This document shows, piece after piece, positions 34,930-44,145 of a stretch of 64,000 nucleotides of DNA (the first letter of the stretch is position 1; every line of letters starts with the position of its first letter). Position numbers and translations under genes: made by a program. The DNA comes from Phytoamicus setariae (GTDB lineage: Bacteria > Pseudomonadota > Alphaproteobacteria > Rhizobiales > Rhizobiaceae). The stretch is taken from the NCBI RefSeq assembly GCF_016722925.1, contig NZ_JAEQNC010000001.1:372001-436000 (forward strand), in the 5' to 3' direction. The notes under the pieces are model-generated. The model made no database searches, was not told where the DNA came from, and saw only the letters and a list, made by a program, of their open reading frames with translations.

Positions 34930-35415
34930 CTATTTAAGCCGCAGCTCCATTTGTTCCGGAGCGAATGCGGTTGTCGTGGCCAGCTTGGGTGTCGGATTGT
35001 TGTCGGCCTCGCCCGTCATGTCGGCTGTGACGGCAGAGGTGGTCGCATCCTTGTCAATGGTGACAGGTGCGGTGATCGGGTTGGAGCCGCCGTCGACATT
35101 CACAGCGACATTGGCATCTGTCTCCTGTTCTGGCGCCTTGGAAACGAACACGACCGGCGAACCGCCCATCCATGCCTCGGTTCGGAAAATCTTCTTGACC
35201 CCGTCGACATCGCGGATCTCGACTTTCTGGGTCCCGGGTTCCAGGGTGATTTCGACCGCTTGCTTGCGGATCCGCGACTTGAGTGGCGGGCATGTGGCGC
35301 AGGATACATGCTCGATGCTGCGCTCGCTATCGTTGGTCGCAACCTCATCGATCGATGCAGCCTGGGCGGCTGCGGCCGCCAGAACCACGGTACCCGAAAA
35401 AATCAAAACGCGCAT
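34930..35415 (-). CDS. HPE1-like periplasmic protein
   Basis: A 161-residue secreted protein. The signal peptide (MRVLIFSGTVVLAAAAAQAA) is followed by SIDEVATNDSERSIEHVSCA and TCPPLKSR. That block, with its CxxC, matches the family annotated in rhizobia as plant virulence effector HPE1-like domain proteins. The middle (ITLEPGTQKVEIRDVDG) is beta-rich and the C-terminal third is low complexity. The name reflects similarity only; no effector activity is implied. It is convergent with the DUF523 gene (9-base gap) and downstream of purD on the same strand. Confidence 0.6.
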   Translation of the reverse strand: MRVLIFSGTVVLAAAAAQAASIDEVATNDSERSIEHVSCATCPPLKSRIRKQAVEITLEPGTQKVEIRDVDGVKKIFRTEAWMGGSPVVFVSKAPEQETDANVAVNVDGGSNPITAPVTIDKDATTSAVTADMTGEADNNPTPKLATTTAFAPEQMELRLK

Positions 35416-35498
35416 CAAGCTGCACTCCCGGTTTGGATCACCCGGAAGACTATGAAAAAAAAGTAAAGTTTGGGTCAGGAGAGGTGGTTAAGTAAGGC

Positions 35499-36776
35499 TT
35501 AAGTGCCGGTCTTTTCACGGGCTACAGCACGCCAGCCGATATCGGAGCGGCAAAAACCTTCGTCCCAAGCCACTTCGGACACTGCCTGATAGGCTGCTGC
35601 CTGCGCGTCCGATACCGTCGAGCCGACGCCTGTGACATTCAGCACGCGCCCCCCGGTTGCTACCAGCTGGCCATTGGCGAGCGCGGTGCCGGCATGGAAA
35701 ACCCGCATGCGCTCCGTGTTGCCGGGGAGCGAGGCGATCGGCGTGCCCTTCCGGTAAGATCCGGGATATCCCTTTGAAGCCATGACGACCGTAAGTGCCG
35801 CCTCATCGCTCCACTCGGCGCTTGCTTCATCGAGCGTGCCTTGAGCGGTTGCGATCAGCAATGGCAACAGATCAGACTTCAGCCGCATCATCAGCACCTG
35901 GCATTCCGGGTCGCCGAAGCGGACATTGTATTCGATCAGTTCGGGGCCTTTGGCCGTGATCATCAGTCCGGCAAACAGCACGCCGGAGAACGGATGGCCC
36001 ATTTCAGCCATGCCGCGGATCGTCGGCTCGATGATCTCTTTCATCGTGCGGGCGGTCAATTCCGCTGTCATCACGGCTGCGGGAGAATAGGCGCCCATGC
36101 CTCCGGTATTGGGACCCTTGTCGCCATCTTCCACGCGCTTGTGATCCTGCGCGGAGGCCAGCGCCAGCGCATGCACACCGTCCGACAGCACGAAGAAACT
36201 TGCTTCCTCGCCATCAAGGAAGGCTTCGACCACAACTTCGGCACCGGCATCGCCAAAGGCGCCCTCAAAGCAGTCGTCTATGGCCGCGCACGCCTCTTCG
36301 ACAATCATGGCCACGGTCACGCCCTTGCCGGCGGCGAGGCCATCGGCCTTGACGACAATCGGCGCGCCCTGCGCCCGCACATAGGCTTTGGCCTTGGGGC
36401 CGTTGTTGAAGCGTTGATAGGCACCGGTCGGAATGTTGAACCGGGCACAGAAATCCTTGGTGAAGCCCTTCGAGCCTTCAAGCTGTGCTGCCTTCGCCGA
36501 CGGGCCGAAGACCAGGAAACCGGCATCGCGCAGCATATCGCCAAGGCCGGCGACGAGCGGGGCTTCGGGCCCGAACACCACGAAATCGATGGTTTGGTTG
36601 CGGCAAAAATCGAGCACCGCCTGATGATCGTCGACGTTGAGCCCAACGAGTTCTGCATGCTCGGCAACGCCCGGATTGCCCGGGGCGGCGAAAAGCTTTG
36701 ACAACAGCGGCGACTGGGCGATCTTCCACGCCAGCGCATGTTCGCGTCCGCCCGATCCGATCAGCAGTACCTTCAT
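35499..36776 (-). CDS. purD: Phosphoribosylamine-glycine ligase
   Basis: Second step of de novo purine synthesis (GAR synthetase). The 425-residue ATP-grasp enzyme starts [20 protein letters not shown] and has the ATP-grasp loop [16 protein letters not shown], the [17 protein letters not shown] motif, and the family signature [18 protein letters not shown] 36776 is used; an in-frame TTG six bases earlier is less likely. There is an 80-base gap before the HPE1-like gene. Confidence 0.95.
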   Translation of the reverse strand: MKVLLIGSGGREHALAWKIAQSPLLSKLFAAPGNPGVAEHAELVGLNVDDHQAVLDFCRNQTIDFVVFGPEAPLVAGLGDMLRDAGFLVFGPSAKAAQLEGSKGFTKDFCARFNIPTGAYQRFNNGPKAKAYVRAQGAPIVVKADGLAAGKGVTVAMIVEEACAAIDDCFEGAFGDAGAEVVVEAFLDGEEASFFVLSDGVHALALASAQDHKRVEDGDKGPNTGGMGAYSPAAVMTAELTARTMKEIIEPTIRGMAEMGHPFSGVLFAGLMITAKGPELIEYNVRFGDPECQVLMMRLKSDLLPLLIATAQGTLDEASAEWSDEAALTVVMASKGYPGSYRKGTPIASLPGNTERMRVFHAGTALANGQLVATGGRVLNVTGVGSTVSDAQAAAYQAVSEVAWDEGFCRSDIGWRAVAREKTGT

Positions 36777-36997
36777 TGCCAAGCCTCTTATATTCCAGAT
36801 CCTCGCGGGTTAAGGGTGAAGGCTGGAAAGGTCAAGCGCCAATGCGGCCCAACCGCCTGCTGTATACCCTGCTTAACCCGCCATTAACGCTACTTCTTGT
36901 TGATGCGCTAACCAAACGCCGCTAGTCTCCGGTTCCGAAAGCGTGAATCGACTGCTTAAGTCGTACGCCATTTTCGATCATCGATTTGGAGCTTACC

Positions 36998-37801
36998 TTG
37001 CGTTTCAGGATATATCAGGCACTTTCCGCCGGTCTCATGCTCGCCGCACCATCCATCGCTTCGGCCGGCGACTACTGGTGGTCCGGTGACTGGTATCTGA
37101 AGGTTGGCGCATCGGGCTTCATGGCACCGCGTTACGAGGGCTCCAAGAGTTACCTGTTGCAGGGCAAGCCGATGATTTCGCTCGGCAAGGCGGGCGATGT
37201 TGTGCGCTTCACCTCGCGCAACGACAACGCTTCCTTCTCGCTCTATGACGCGGGCTTCGTTCGCCTTGGTGCAGTCGGCAAGCTGGACATGCCTCGTGAC
37301 GCAGATGATTCCTCTGATCTCAAGGGTCTCAAGCCCGTGAAACTCGGGGTGGAAGTGGGCGGTTTCGCCGAGGTCTATCCGACAGACTGGCTCCGCATGC
37401 GCGCCGAAGTGCGCCAAGGCATACGCAGCCATCAGGGCATCGTTGCCGACCTGGCTGCCGATGCTTTTTACGACGTGACGCCAGTGGTGCGCGTCTCCGC
37501 CGGCCCGCGTGTATCCTTCGCATCGGCTGACTACGTCGATGCTTATTACGGCGTCAATGCGTCCGAGTCGGCCAAATCCGGACTCTCGAAATACAAGGCG
37601 AAAGGCGGCATTCAGTCGGCGGGCGTCGGCGCGGCCATCAATTGGCAGGCTACGGAGAACATCGATACCAGCGCATTCGGCGAGTACAAGCGCCTGCTGG
37701 GTCCTGTTGGCGATTCCAGCCTCGTGCAGGAACGCGGTTCGAAGGATCAGTACCTGGTCGGTGTCTCTGCCACCTACCGCTTCAATTTCACGCTGCCGTG
37801 A
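36998..37801 (+). CDS. MipA/OmpV family outer membrane protein
   Basis: A 267-residue beta-barrel protein. A signal peptide (MRFRIYQALSAGLMLAAPSI, cleaved after ASA) precedes GDYWWSGDWYLKVGASGFMA and PRYEGSKSYLL, the MipA/OmpV opening. Alternating aromatic/hydrophobic strands follow, and the final strand ends ATYRFNFTLP, with a penultimate-strand pattern typical of BAM substrates. The start is TTG 36998, with GGAG seven to eight bases upstream. Possibly a scaffold for murein enzymes or a porin-like protein. Confidence 0.78.
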   Translation: MRFRIYQALSAGLMLAAPSIASAGDYWWSGDWYLKVGASGFMAPRYEGSKSYLLQGKPMISLGKAGDVVRFTSRNDNASFSLYDAGFVRLGAVGKLDMPRDADDSSDLKGLKPVKLGVEVGGFAEVYPTDWLRMRAEVRQGIRSHQGIVADLAADAFYDVTPVVRVSAGPRVSFASADYVDAYYGVNASESAKSGLSKYKAKGGIQSAGVGAAINWQATENIDTSAFGEYKRLLGPVGDSSLVQERGSKDQYLVGVSATYRFNFTLP

Positions 37802-37857
37802 TATCTCGCCGGGCAGCTGCTTGACTGGCGCGCCGTTTGGGTTCAGTGGCTTGTGTC

Positions 37858-38811
37858 ATGAGCATGTTTTCCCCTGACAACGGGCGTGTTGCGGATGCGC
37901 CCTCCGGCAATTTCGTCTATCGCGTCCTGCCCCGATGGGCCTGGCCCTATGCGCAGCTTGCGCGTTGGGATCGCCCAATCGGCTGGCAATTGCTGATGTG
38001 GCCCTGCTTCTGGTCGGCGGCGCTTGCCGCCAATGCGGCCGCCCCCACAGCCCCCGTATGGGGGCAGATGGTCTGGCACCTGCTGCTGTTCTTCATTGGA
38101 TCGGTCGCCATGCGCGGAGCCGGTTGCACCTATAACGATCTCGTCGACCACGAAATCGACAACGCTGTGGCGCGAACCCGTTCGCGTCCACTGCCGTCGG
38201 GGCGGGTCAGCCGGACCCAGGCAAAGACGTTTCTTGTGCTGCAGGCGCTCGTCGGACTGTTTGTGGTTTTGAACTTCAACATGTTCACGATCGTCCTGTC
38301 GATCCTCTCCCTGGCAATCGTAGCGATCTATCCTTTTGCCAAGCGCTTTACGGATTGGCCGCAATTCTTCCTGGGTATGGCCTTTTCCTGGGGGGCACTG
38401 GTGGGTTGGGCGGCCGTTTTCGGTTCATTATCCTTCGCTGCGGTCGCACTCTACATAGGGGCGATTGCCTGGACGATCGGCTACGACACGATCTATGCGC
38501 ATCAGGACAAGGAAGACGACGAGTTGATCGGCGTCCGCTCGACGGCACGCCTATTCGGCGAAAGCACCAAGGGCTGGCTCGCCGGCTTCTATATCGCCAC
38601 GACTTTGCTGGCGGCTTTCGCGTTCATTGCTGTCGGCGTTGCGTTCCCGGCCTGGATCGGGCTGTTCGTGGCCGCGCTGCTTTTCGGCTGGCAGTTGCTG
38701 ACGATCGATATTCATGATGCCGATCAGTGCCTGGCGCTTTTCAAGTTCAATTCGGTTGTCGGAGCCGTGATTTTTGCCGGCCTGCTGCTGGCCTTGCCTC
38801 TCGCAGAATAG
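37858..38811 (+). CDS. ubiA: 4-hydroxybenzoate polyprenyltransferase
   Basis: Attaches the polyprenyl chain made by IspB to 4-hydroxybenzoate in ubiquinone synthesis. The 317-residue inner-membrane protein has eight to nine helices. The first Asp-rich motif is NDLVDHEID after GAGCTYND and the second is YDTIYAHQDKEDD, both binding Mg-diphosphate. ATG 37858 is taken; the frame extends seven codons further upstream. A hairpin (38817-38845) follows at once. Confidence 0.93.
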   Translation: MSMFSPDNGRVADAPSGNFVYRVLPRWAWPYAQLARWDRPIGWQLLMWPCFWSAALAANAAAPTAPVWGQMVWHLLLFFIGSVAMRGAGCTYNDLVDHEIDNAVARTRSRPLPSGRVSRTQAKTFLVLQALVGLFVVLNFNMFTIVLSILSLAIVAIYPFAKRFTDWPQFFLGMAFSWGALVGWAAVFGSLSFAAVALYIGAIAWTIGYDTIYAHQDKEDDELIGVRSTARLFGESTKGWLAGFYIATTLLAAFAFIAVGVAFPAWIGLFVAALLFGWQLLTIDIHDADQCLALFKFNSVVGAVIFAGLLLALPLAE

Positions 38812-38816
38812 AAAAA

Positions 38817-38845
38817 GCCCGGCTGTGGGACAAAGACAGCCGGGC
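38817..38845. terminator. Hairpin after ubiA
   Basis: GCCCGGCTGT (38817-38826) pairs perfectly with ACAGCCGGGC (38836-38845). On the plus strand it is followed by CTTCC, a poor tail. On the minus strand the hairpin is followed by TTTTTC, so it could terminate antisense transcription as well. The rest of the 323-base gap up to 39134 is AT-richer sequence, probably the leader of the RTX gene, with no gene seen. Confidence 0.6.
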
Positions 38846-39134
38846 CTTCCACCAACCGCTGCTGAGTGCCGCGGTGAAGTGTTGGGCGAACCTAGAGTCA
38901 GTGTGGGGTTCGGGCTGTTACTTTGGTGACAGTTGTTCAGTGACGTTTTAATCTGAGAAATACATGATTAACAGCGTACGCTGCCGGTTTTTGTGTTGTA
39001 TTGTGTTCTTTGCGACGCCCCGGTAATTATTCGTACACTGATGCCTGTGGTTGAAATTGACTCCGGATCACGCGACAGGCATATGGAATCAACTACGCTG
39101 ATTTGCAGTCTGTATTTCCGGAGCACCAATTTCT

Positions 39135-40976
39135 ATGTCCACCAACTCTGCTTTCATGGTTTCGCTGATGAAAATTCCCTATTTTGCTCAGTTAGCTGCA
39201 GAGAATGGCGAGGACTGGCTCAACGATGTTTTCTCCTCGCTCGAAACCACGGATTTTGATTTTTCGCCCTTTGAAGATCTGGCTGCTGCCATCGAGGCGG
39301 ACGCGGCTGAAGCGGATTTGATCGTCGATGTGCCAGTTGGCGAGGCCGACGCAAACGCGGACGATGAAGGTGCTGTGGCCAAAACGAGTGATCTGGAAAT
39401 TCCCGCTACGTTCGCCGATTTCGACCAAGATGCCGATGCTGCAGTCGCCAAATCTGACGCAGCAGCCGGCGATAACAGTCGGCCTGACAACTTCGAGAAC
39501 GCCGCATTGGAAATGCCGGAATGGAGTGGCATGGATTCCAACCGTTATTTTAGCCTGCTCTTTTCATACTTCCGTGGCATGGCCGTGGGCGGAAATTTTG
39601 GCGATGACGCAAACAAGGTAGCCCTCAACGGCTTTTACGAAAACCTGCGCCTGGGCGGAGGCGACGATCACATCTATACCTCTCTGCGGACCAGCAGCGA
39701 GGTGGTGAAATGGAACACCACTGAGGTGCATGGCGGCGACGGCATCGATACGTTGCACCTGGATCAGGGCAGAGACTACACGATAAAGCTCGGCGAGCAG
39801 AGCGATCTCGGGCGGTTTGGCGGCCGGGTGACCATCACCGGGGTCGAAAACGTCATCGGCTCGGGTGGCAACGACAAGATTACCGGTGCAGCTGAAGACA
39901 ACAATCTGAAGGGCTTGGCCGGCGACGACATGCTGGATGGACGCGGCGGCAACGACACGCTCGATGGCGGAACCGGCAATGACACCATTTATGGTGGTCT
40001 GGGCAACGACACCATTTATGGCGGCACGGGCAACGATGTCATCGACGGCGGCGCTGGCGACGATGTGATCGACGCTGGTAATGGTAATGACAAGATCGAC
40101 GCTGGCGATGGCAAGGACAAGATCGAGGCCGGTGACGGCGACGATAAGGTCGACGGCGGCGCAGGCGACGACACCGTCAACGGCGGTGCGGGCGATGACA
40201 CGCTGAGCGGCGGCGTGGGCAAGGATACGATCACCGGCGGCGAAGGCGATGACATCATCAATGGTGGCGCCGGCGACGATACGCTGAGTGGCGACAGCGG
40301 CAACGACGCGATAGACGGCGGTGCAGGCCATGACAAGATCGATGGCGGCGCTGGCGCTGACAAGATCCATGGCAACGACGGCAACGATACCATCACTGGT
40401 GGCGTCGGCGACGACCAGATCTGGGGCGATGAAGGCGATGACACGTTGTCCGGCGATGCTGGCAAGGACACGATCTACGGTGGCGCGGGCAATGACAAGA
40501 TCACCGGCGGCGCTGACGACGATACGCTCGATGGTGGCGATGGCGATGACACGCTGGACGGTGGGGACGGCAAGGACAAGTTGCTTGGCGGCGCGGGCGC
40601 AGACACCATCAGCGGTGGTGCTGGTGACGATATCATTACTGGCGGCGCAGGCGCGGACAAGCTGACCGGCGGGGCCGGCAAGGACACGTTCGTCTATACG
40701 GGCATGAGCGATACGGGTGCTGCAGATCATTTCGATCTGATCACCGACTTCGACGTTGCAGAGGACAAGTTCGACCTGACGGAGCTCAGCTTGACCGACG
40801 TCTTCGTTTTCACCGGCACTGGAGCGTTCACCAAGGGCGGCGAGCCCGAGGTTCGTTATGAGAAGGGCGCCACCAATACGATGGTCCAGTTCGATACGGA
40901 TGGCGACGGCGATGTCGACATGCAGATCGAACTGACCGGCCTCAAGGATCTGACCGGGTCGAACTTTGTTCTATAA
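39135..40976 (+). CDS. RTX-type calcium-binding protein with nonapeptide repeats
   Basis: A 613-residue acidic protein. The N-terminal ~130 residues are non-repetitive: MSTNSAFMVSLMKIPYFAQL, then an Asp/Ala-rich stretch without a Sec signal. A beta-rich segment (about 150-260) follows, then about 28 nearly perfect nonapeptides of the GGxGxDxhx type (about 262-525). The closing domain is serralysin-C-like: KDTFVYTGMSDTGAADHFDL, ITDFDVAEDKFDLTEL, ending LTGSNFVL, a type I secretion signal form. In calcium the repeats should fold into a beta-roll. No catalytic motif such as HExxH is present. The gene is alone, with a strong terminator after it; no HlyB/HlyD/TolC genes are near. Confidence 0.85.
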   Translation: MSTNSAFMVSLMKIPYFAQLAAENGEDWLNDVFSSLETTDFDFSPFEDLAAAIEADAAEADLIVDVPVGEADANADDEGAVAKTSDLEIPATFADFDQDADAAVAKSDAAAGDNSRPDNFENAALEMPEWSGMDSNRYFSLLFSYFRGMAVGGNFGDDANKVALNGFYENLRLGGGDDHIYTSLRTSSEVVKWNTTEVHGGDGIDTLHLDQGRDYTIKLGEQSDLGRFGGRVTITGVENVIGSGGNDKITGAAEDNNLKGLAGDDMLDGRGGNDTLDGGTGNDTIYGGLGNDTIYGGTGNDVIDGGAGDDVIDAGNGNDKIDAGDGKDKIEAGDGDDKVDGGAGDDTVNGGAGDDTLSGGVGKDTITGGEGDDIINGGAGDDTLSGDSGNDAIDGGAGHDKIDGGAGADKIHGNDGNDTITGGVGDDQIWGDEGDDTLSGDAGKDTIYGGAGNDKITGGADDDTLDGGDGDDTLDGGDGKDKLLGGAGADTISGGAGDDIITGGAGADKLTGGAGKDTFVYTGMSDTGAADHFDLITDFDVAEDKFDLTELSLTDVFVFTGTGAFTKGGEPEVRYEKGATNTMVQFDTDGDGDVDMQIELTGLKDLTGSNFVL

Positions 40977-40992
40977 TGAAATGCTTATATAC

Positions 40993-41021
40993 AAAAATGG
41001 CGCCGAATGGCGCCATTTTTG
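40993..41021. terminator. Bidirectional terminator between convergent genes
   Basis: AAAAATGGCGCC (40993-41004) and GGCGCCATTTTT (41009-41020) form a perfect 12-bp stem with a GAAT loop. A- and T-tracts on both sides let it serve the RTX gene on the plus strand and the DUF6101 gene on the minus strand. Confidence 0.85.
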
Positions 41022-41040
41022 TTAATGCCTGCAGGATCGG

Positions 41041-41607
41041 TCAATCCAGCGGAAAGATTTCTTTTCCTTCCAGCTTCATCCGGATGCCGAGAGTGCCTGA
41101 TTTGCGGCGAACGAGGAAGCGCGGCCTGCGATCTGCGAAGTAGGAATGGCGGCGACGCGGCTTTGGCGGCTTGGAGCCCGCTGTCAGCAGGTGTTCGTCA
41201 AGCGGTCGGGCGATGCCGTCGGCTTCCACCATCAGCATCGGAATGCCGTAGGCTTCCGACCAGGACCGCCAGTCCGCAGCGACATCGAACAAGTCGTGTG
41301 CCACCAGCAGCGGAATGCATAGACCGGGGTCTGTGTGGTGTAGTTCCAGCGTGACCGTGACTTCTCCATTGCCGTGATCGATTGCCCGGGCGGCGACGCC
41401 GGCAAATACCCGTGAGGGCAGTGCAACAGTCAATGGCAGGCCGCTCGCGGGCAGGTTTCGCCGCATGACGGCGCCGCGTTCATCGATGGTTATCGAGACG
41501 ACTTCCGTGGAATTGTCGATCCGATAAGTCAATTGCTGCGGAAACAGGCCGGGATCGAGTCTCAGGATCTTCGATGCCCAGCTGGGCTGCATGACGGTGT
41601 TTTGCAT
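41041..41607 (-). CDS. DUF6101 family protein
   Basis: A 188-residue protein found mainly in rhizobia and relatives and of unknown function. It starts MQNTVMQPSWASKILRLDPG and has RAIDHGNGEVTVTLELHHTD in the centre. It ends in a basic region (PPKPRRRHSYFADRRPRFLVRR) before GIRMKLEGKEIFPLD. There is no membrane segment or signal peptide. Long AT-rich leader sequence with inverted repeats lies upstream (41608-41902). Confidence 0.6.
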   Translation of the reverse strand: MQNTVMQPSWASKILRLDPGLFPQQLTYRIDNSTEVVSITIDERGAVMRRNLPASGLPLTVALPSRVFAGVAARAIDHGNGEVTVTLELHHTDPGLCIPLLVAHDLFDVAADWRSWSEAYGIPMLMVEADGIARPLDEHLLTAGSKPPKPRRRHSYFADRRPRFLVRRKSGTLGIRMKLEGKEIFPLD

Positions 41608-41621
41608 GGTCTTCTACCCTG

Positions 41622-41690
41622 TTCTATCTTGAGAGCTCAGGCTCTTCTCTGCTTGGGACTTTGCGTCCTCTTGATGAGTTCAAGATAGAA
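41622..41690. repeat. Widely spaced 11-bp inverted repeat
   Basis: TTCTATCTTGA (41622-41632) and TCAAGATAGAA (41680-41690) are exact inverse copies separated by 47 bases, just upstream of the DUF6101 start. It could be a long stem in the DUF6101 leader or a paired regulator site. Confidence 0.4.
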
Positions 41691-41753
41691 GCCGGGCGTT
41701 TTAGGCGGCTTAAAAATCTCGGTTAAGAAAACTTTGCCTCTCGCGATGGTTAG

Positions 41754-41784
41754 CGATTTGCAAGGCGGTTGGGTTTGCAAATCG
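41754..41784. promoter_or_regulatory. Perfect 10-bp dyad between DUF6101 and DUF1217 genes
   Basis: CGATTTGCAA (41754-41763) and TTGCAAATCG (41775-41784) are exact inverse copies with an 11-base spacer, about 120 bases upstream of the DUF1217 gene. There is no T-tract after it. This fits an operator for a divergently acting regulator better than a terminator. Confidence 0.4.
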
Positions 41785-41902
41785 TGAACAAGATCCGGCG
41801 ATTTTGAAAGTTCGGCTTAAGGCATCGCAAGCAATGGCGGGTAAGTTTCGGATAAGACTTTTGCAGTATCCTTCCGGCATTTGACGGAATTCTGGTATCG
41901 AT

Positions 41903-44068
41903 ATGGTCTCGACGTTTCTGAGCTACAATCTGGTCAATCGCGATCTCAAGGCAAACCTCGAGCGCGTGGGCTCGTCGACGACCGTGGCGCGCGCGGCGCA
42001 GTATTACAAAGACAATATCGGTAAGGTGAACACCGTCGAGGAGTTCGTCGGTGACTACAGGTTGTTCTCCTACGCCATGAAAGCGCATGGCCTTGAAGAC
42101 ATGACCTATGCCAAGGCCTTCATGAAAAAGGTGCTGGATAGCGATCTCACGGACGACAATTCTTTCGCCAACAAGCTCACAGACGACCGCTACCGCAAGT
42201 TTGCAGAGGCTTTTCAGTTTTCTTCGGGCACCGCGATTACCCAGACGTCGGGGCAGGTCGAAGATGTCATCAACAGTTACAAGAAGAATTTTGAGCTGGA
42301 GGCCGAGGCTGTTTCGGTCGCCAACGCCTATTTCAAGAACACTGTGACAACAATCACGTCAGTGGATCAGTTGTTGAACAACGGCAGCCTCCGGGACTAT
42401 GCGCTGGATGCGTTCGGCCTGGACAAGGTCTACTGGAATCGTGACTTCCTGACCAATGTACTGACGAGCGACGTCAGTGACCCCGGGAGTTTCGTCAATA
42501 CGCTGACGGCCAAGAACAAGTCAGACTATGTCGCGCTTGCGGCTGCGTTCAACTTCAACGCGGCTGGAGGCCTCGACGCCGGAGTCAGCGCGCAGGATGC
42601 CAGTCAGACCAATGCGGTGGTGGAAGCCTATACGTTCACGGTTCCAAGCCGGACGGTTCCTGCCGCAGCCGAGTTGAACAAGGTCGACTTTGAAAATCAC
42701 ATCGGGCTGATCAGCAATGTCAGCGATCTGGTCAACGATGCGAGGATGCTGAGCTACGTCAAGACCGCCTTCGGTCTGCCAAACTCGACGCTCAAGGCCA
42801 CGGTGGAAAACATCCTGACCAGCGACCTCAGCGATCCCAGCAACTATGCAACGACCATGGGCGGGGCGAAATACGAAGCGCTTGCCAGGGCGTTCAACTT
42901 CCAGGCCGATGGTTCGCTTGCCAGCGGCACTTCTGCCCAGACGGCGACCCAGACCGCGACGACCTCAAGCCTTTATATGGAGCGCTATGACGATCCGCAG
43001 GAGGAAGCCGACGATGGGATCTACGAGTTCTATCGGTCCTATATCGGTGGCGTCGACAGTTTCGACGAACTCACGGGAACCAAGAAACTCTACAATTTCG
43101 TCCTGGCCGCATTTGGCTTCGATCCTTCCACGACCAAGGAAGCGACGATCAAGAAGGCTTTGACCAGCGATCTGAGTGATCCGAAAAGCTTTGCGAATAC
43201 CCAGAAGGATGGCCGCTTCAAGGAAATGGCCGCAGCGTTCAACTTCAATTCCGATGGCGAGAAGACCGCGCCGCTGCTGGCCCAATCGCAGTCCACCATT
43301 CAGCAGACGGCGAAGGATTATGTGATCCTCAAGACCCGCTACGGCCACGAGGACGAAAAGGAAGACGCGACCAAGGAGGCGAAATACTACGCCGACCAGG
43401 TACAGAACATCAGGACGGTGTCGGATTTCCTTGGCAACAGCCGGCTGGTGAATTTCGTGCTCGAAGCCAATGGCATTGATCCCGAAGGAATCACGAAGGA
43501 TTTCATGAAGCAGCTTTTCGAGTCCGATCTCAACGACCCGAAGAGTTTTGCCAATCAGCAATCCGATCATCGTTTCACGGAAATTGTCGGGTCGTTCAAT
43601 TTCGGCAAGGACGGCAACCTCGCGACCCGCGAAACCGGCATCCAGGGCCGTTACGGCCAGATGATGACCCAGTATCTTTATCTCCAGCAAAGCCTGGAAG
43701 AGCAGACAGGCGAGGACAATAGTGGCGCTCGTCTGGCGCTGTACTTCAAGCGCATGATGCCGGAAATCAATACCGCCTACGATATTCTCGGCGATCCGGC
43801 GCTGTTGGAAGTGTTCCGCACGACCTTCGATCTGCCCGCGGAAATGTCGACCATGGATATCGACAAGCAGAAGGCTCTCGTTGAGCGCCACATGGATTTT
43901 GCGGAATTGCAGGATCCCGACAAGCTGGAAAAGTTCGTCGGGCGCTTCACGGCCATGTATGATCTGGCCAACGGCACCGATAGCGATCCGACGCTGGCGC
44001 TGTTTTCCAACAATTCCGGCGGCATCAGTGCCGATACACTTCTTTCGATAGCCCAGTTGAAACGGTAA
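41903..44068 (+). CDS. Long multi-repeat DUF1217 protein
   Basis: A 721-residue protein built from about five copies of a 120-150-residue unit. Each unit carries an AxxYYxxxxxxIxTVxxFxxxxxLxxYxxxAxGL helix pair, then a (T/D)SDLxDPxSFxN segment and a AFNFxxDG closing motif, seen near residues 110, 210, 330, 450 and 575. DUF1217 proteins in rhizobia are usually encoded inside flagellar clusters. This copy is not beside flagellar genes; it lies between DUF6101 and modA. No signal peptide or transmembrane helix is seen; it starts MVSTFLSYNLVNRDLKANLE. A secreted or flagellum-associated role is possible. Confidence 0.72.
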   Translation: MVSTFLSYNLVNRDLKANLERVGSSTTVARAAQYYKDNIGKVNTVEEFVGDYRLFSYAMKAHGLEDMTYAKAFMKKVLDSDLTDDNSFANKLTDDRYRKFAEAFQFSSGTAITQTSGQVEDVINSYKKNFELEAEAVSVANAYFKNTVTTITSVDQLLNNGSLRDYALDAFGLDKVYWNRDFLTNVLTSDVSDPGSFVNTLTAKNKSDYVALAAAFNFNAAGGLDAGVSAQDASQTNAVVEAYTFTVPSRTVPAAAELNKVDFENHIGLISNVSDLVNDARMLSYVKTAFGLPNSTLKATVENILTSDLSDPSNYATTMGGAKYEALARAFNFQADGSLASGTSAQTATQTATTSSLYMERYDDPQEEADDGIYEFYRSYIGGVDSFDELTGTKKLYNFVLAAFGFDPSTTKEATIKKALTSDLSDPKSFANTQKDGRFKEMAAAFNFNSDGEKTAPLLAQSQSTIQQTAKDYVILKTRYGHEDEKEDATKEAKYYADQVQNIRTVSDFLGNSRLVNFVLEANGIDPEGITKDFMKQLFESDLNDPKSFANQQSDHRFTEIVGSFNFGKDGNLATRETGIQGRYGQMMTQYLYLQQSLEEQTGEDNSGARLALYFKRMMPEINTAYDILGDPALLEVFRTTFDLPAEMSTMDIDKQKALVERHMDFAELQDPDKLEKFVGRFTAMYDLANGTDSDPTLALFSNNSGGISADTLLSIAQLKR

Positions 44069-44104
44069 TTCGTTCCGCGCTGGACGGATTGCTTTTGTGT
44101 GCGA

Positions 44105-44132
44105 CCCATTATATTCCTCCGTATATCACGAT
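44105..44132 (+). promoter_or_regulatory. Mo-box (ModE-type operator) at modA
   Basis: TTATAT - about 7 bases - TATATCACGAT lies 13-40 bases before the modA start. The right half agrees with the ModE half-site TATATAACGAT at all but one position; the left half is weaker. It overlaps a TATATT -10-like box, so binding of molybdate-loaded ModE would block the promoter. The likely binder is the ModE-like protein at 46706-47077. Confidence 0.55.
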
Positions 44133-44145
44133 ATGGGAGAAGTAG

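Noticed and set aside
39900-40690. Possible CRISPR or tandem DNA repeat array
   Set aside because: The 27-base periodicity encodes the RTX nonapeptides; there are no conserved repeats with unique spacers.
39564-40730. Long antisense frame opposite the second RTX gene
   Set aside because: Same composition effect; no ribosome site and a repetitive Val/Ala product.
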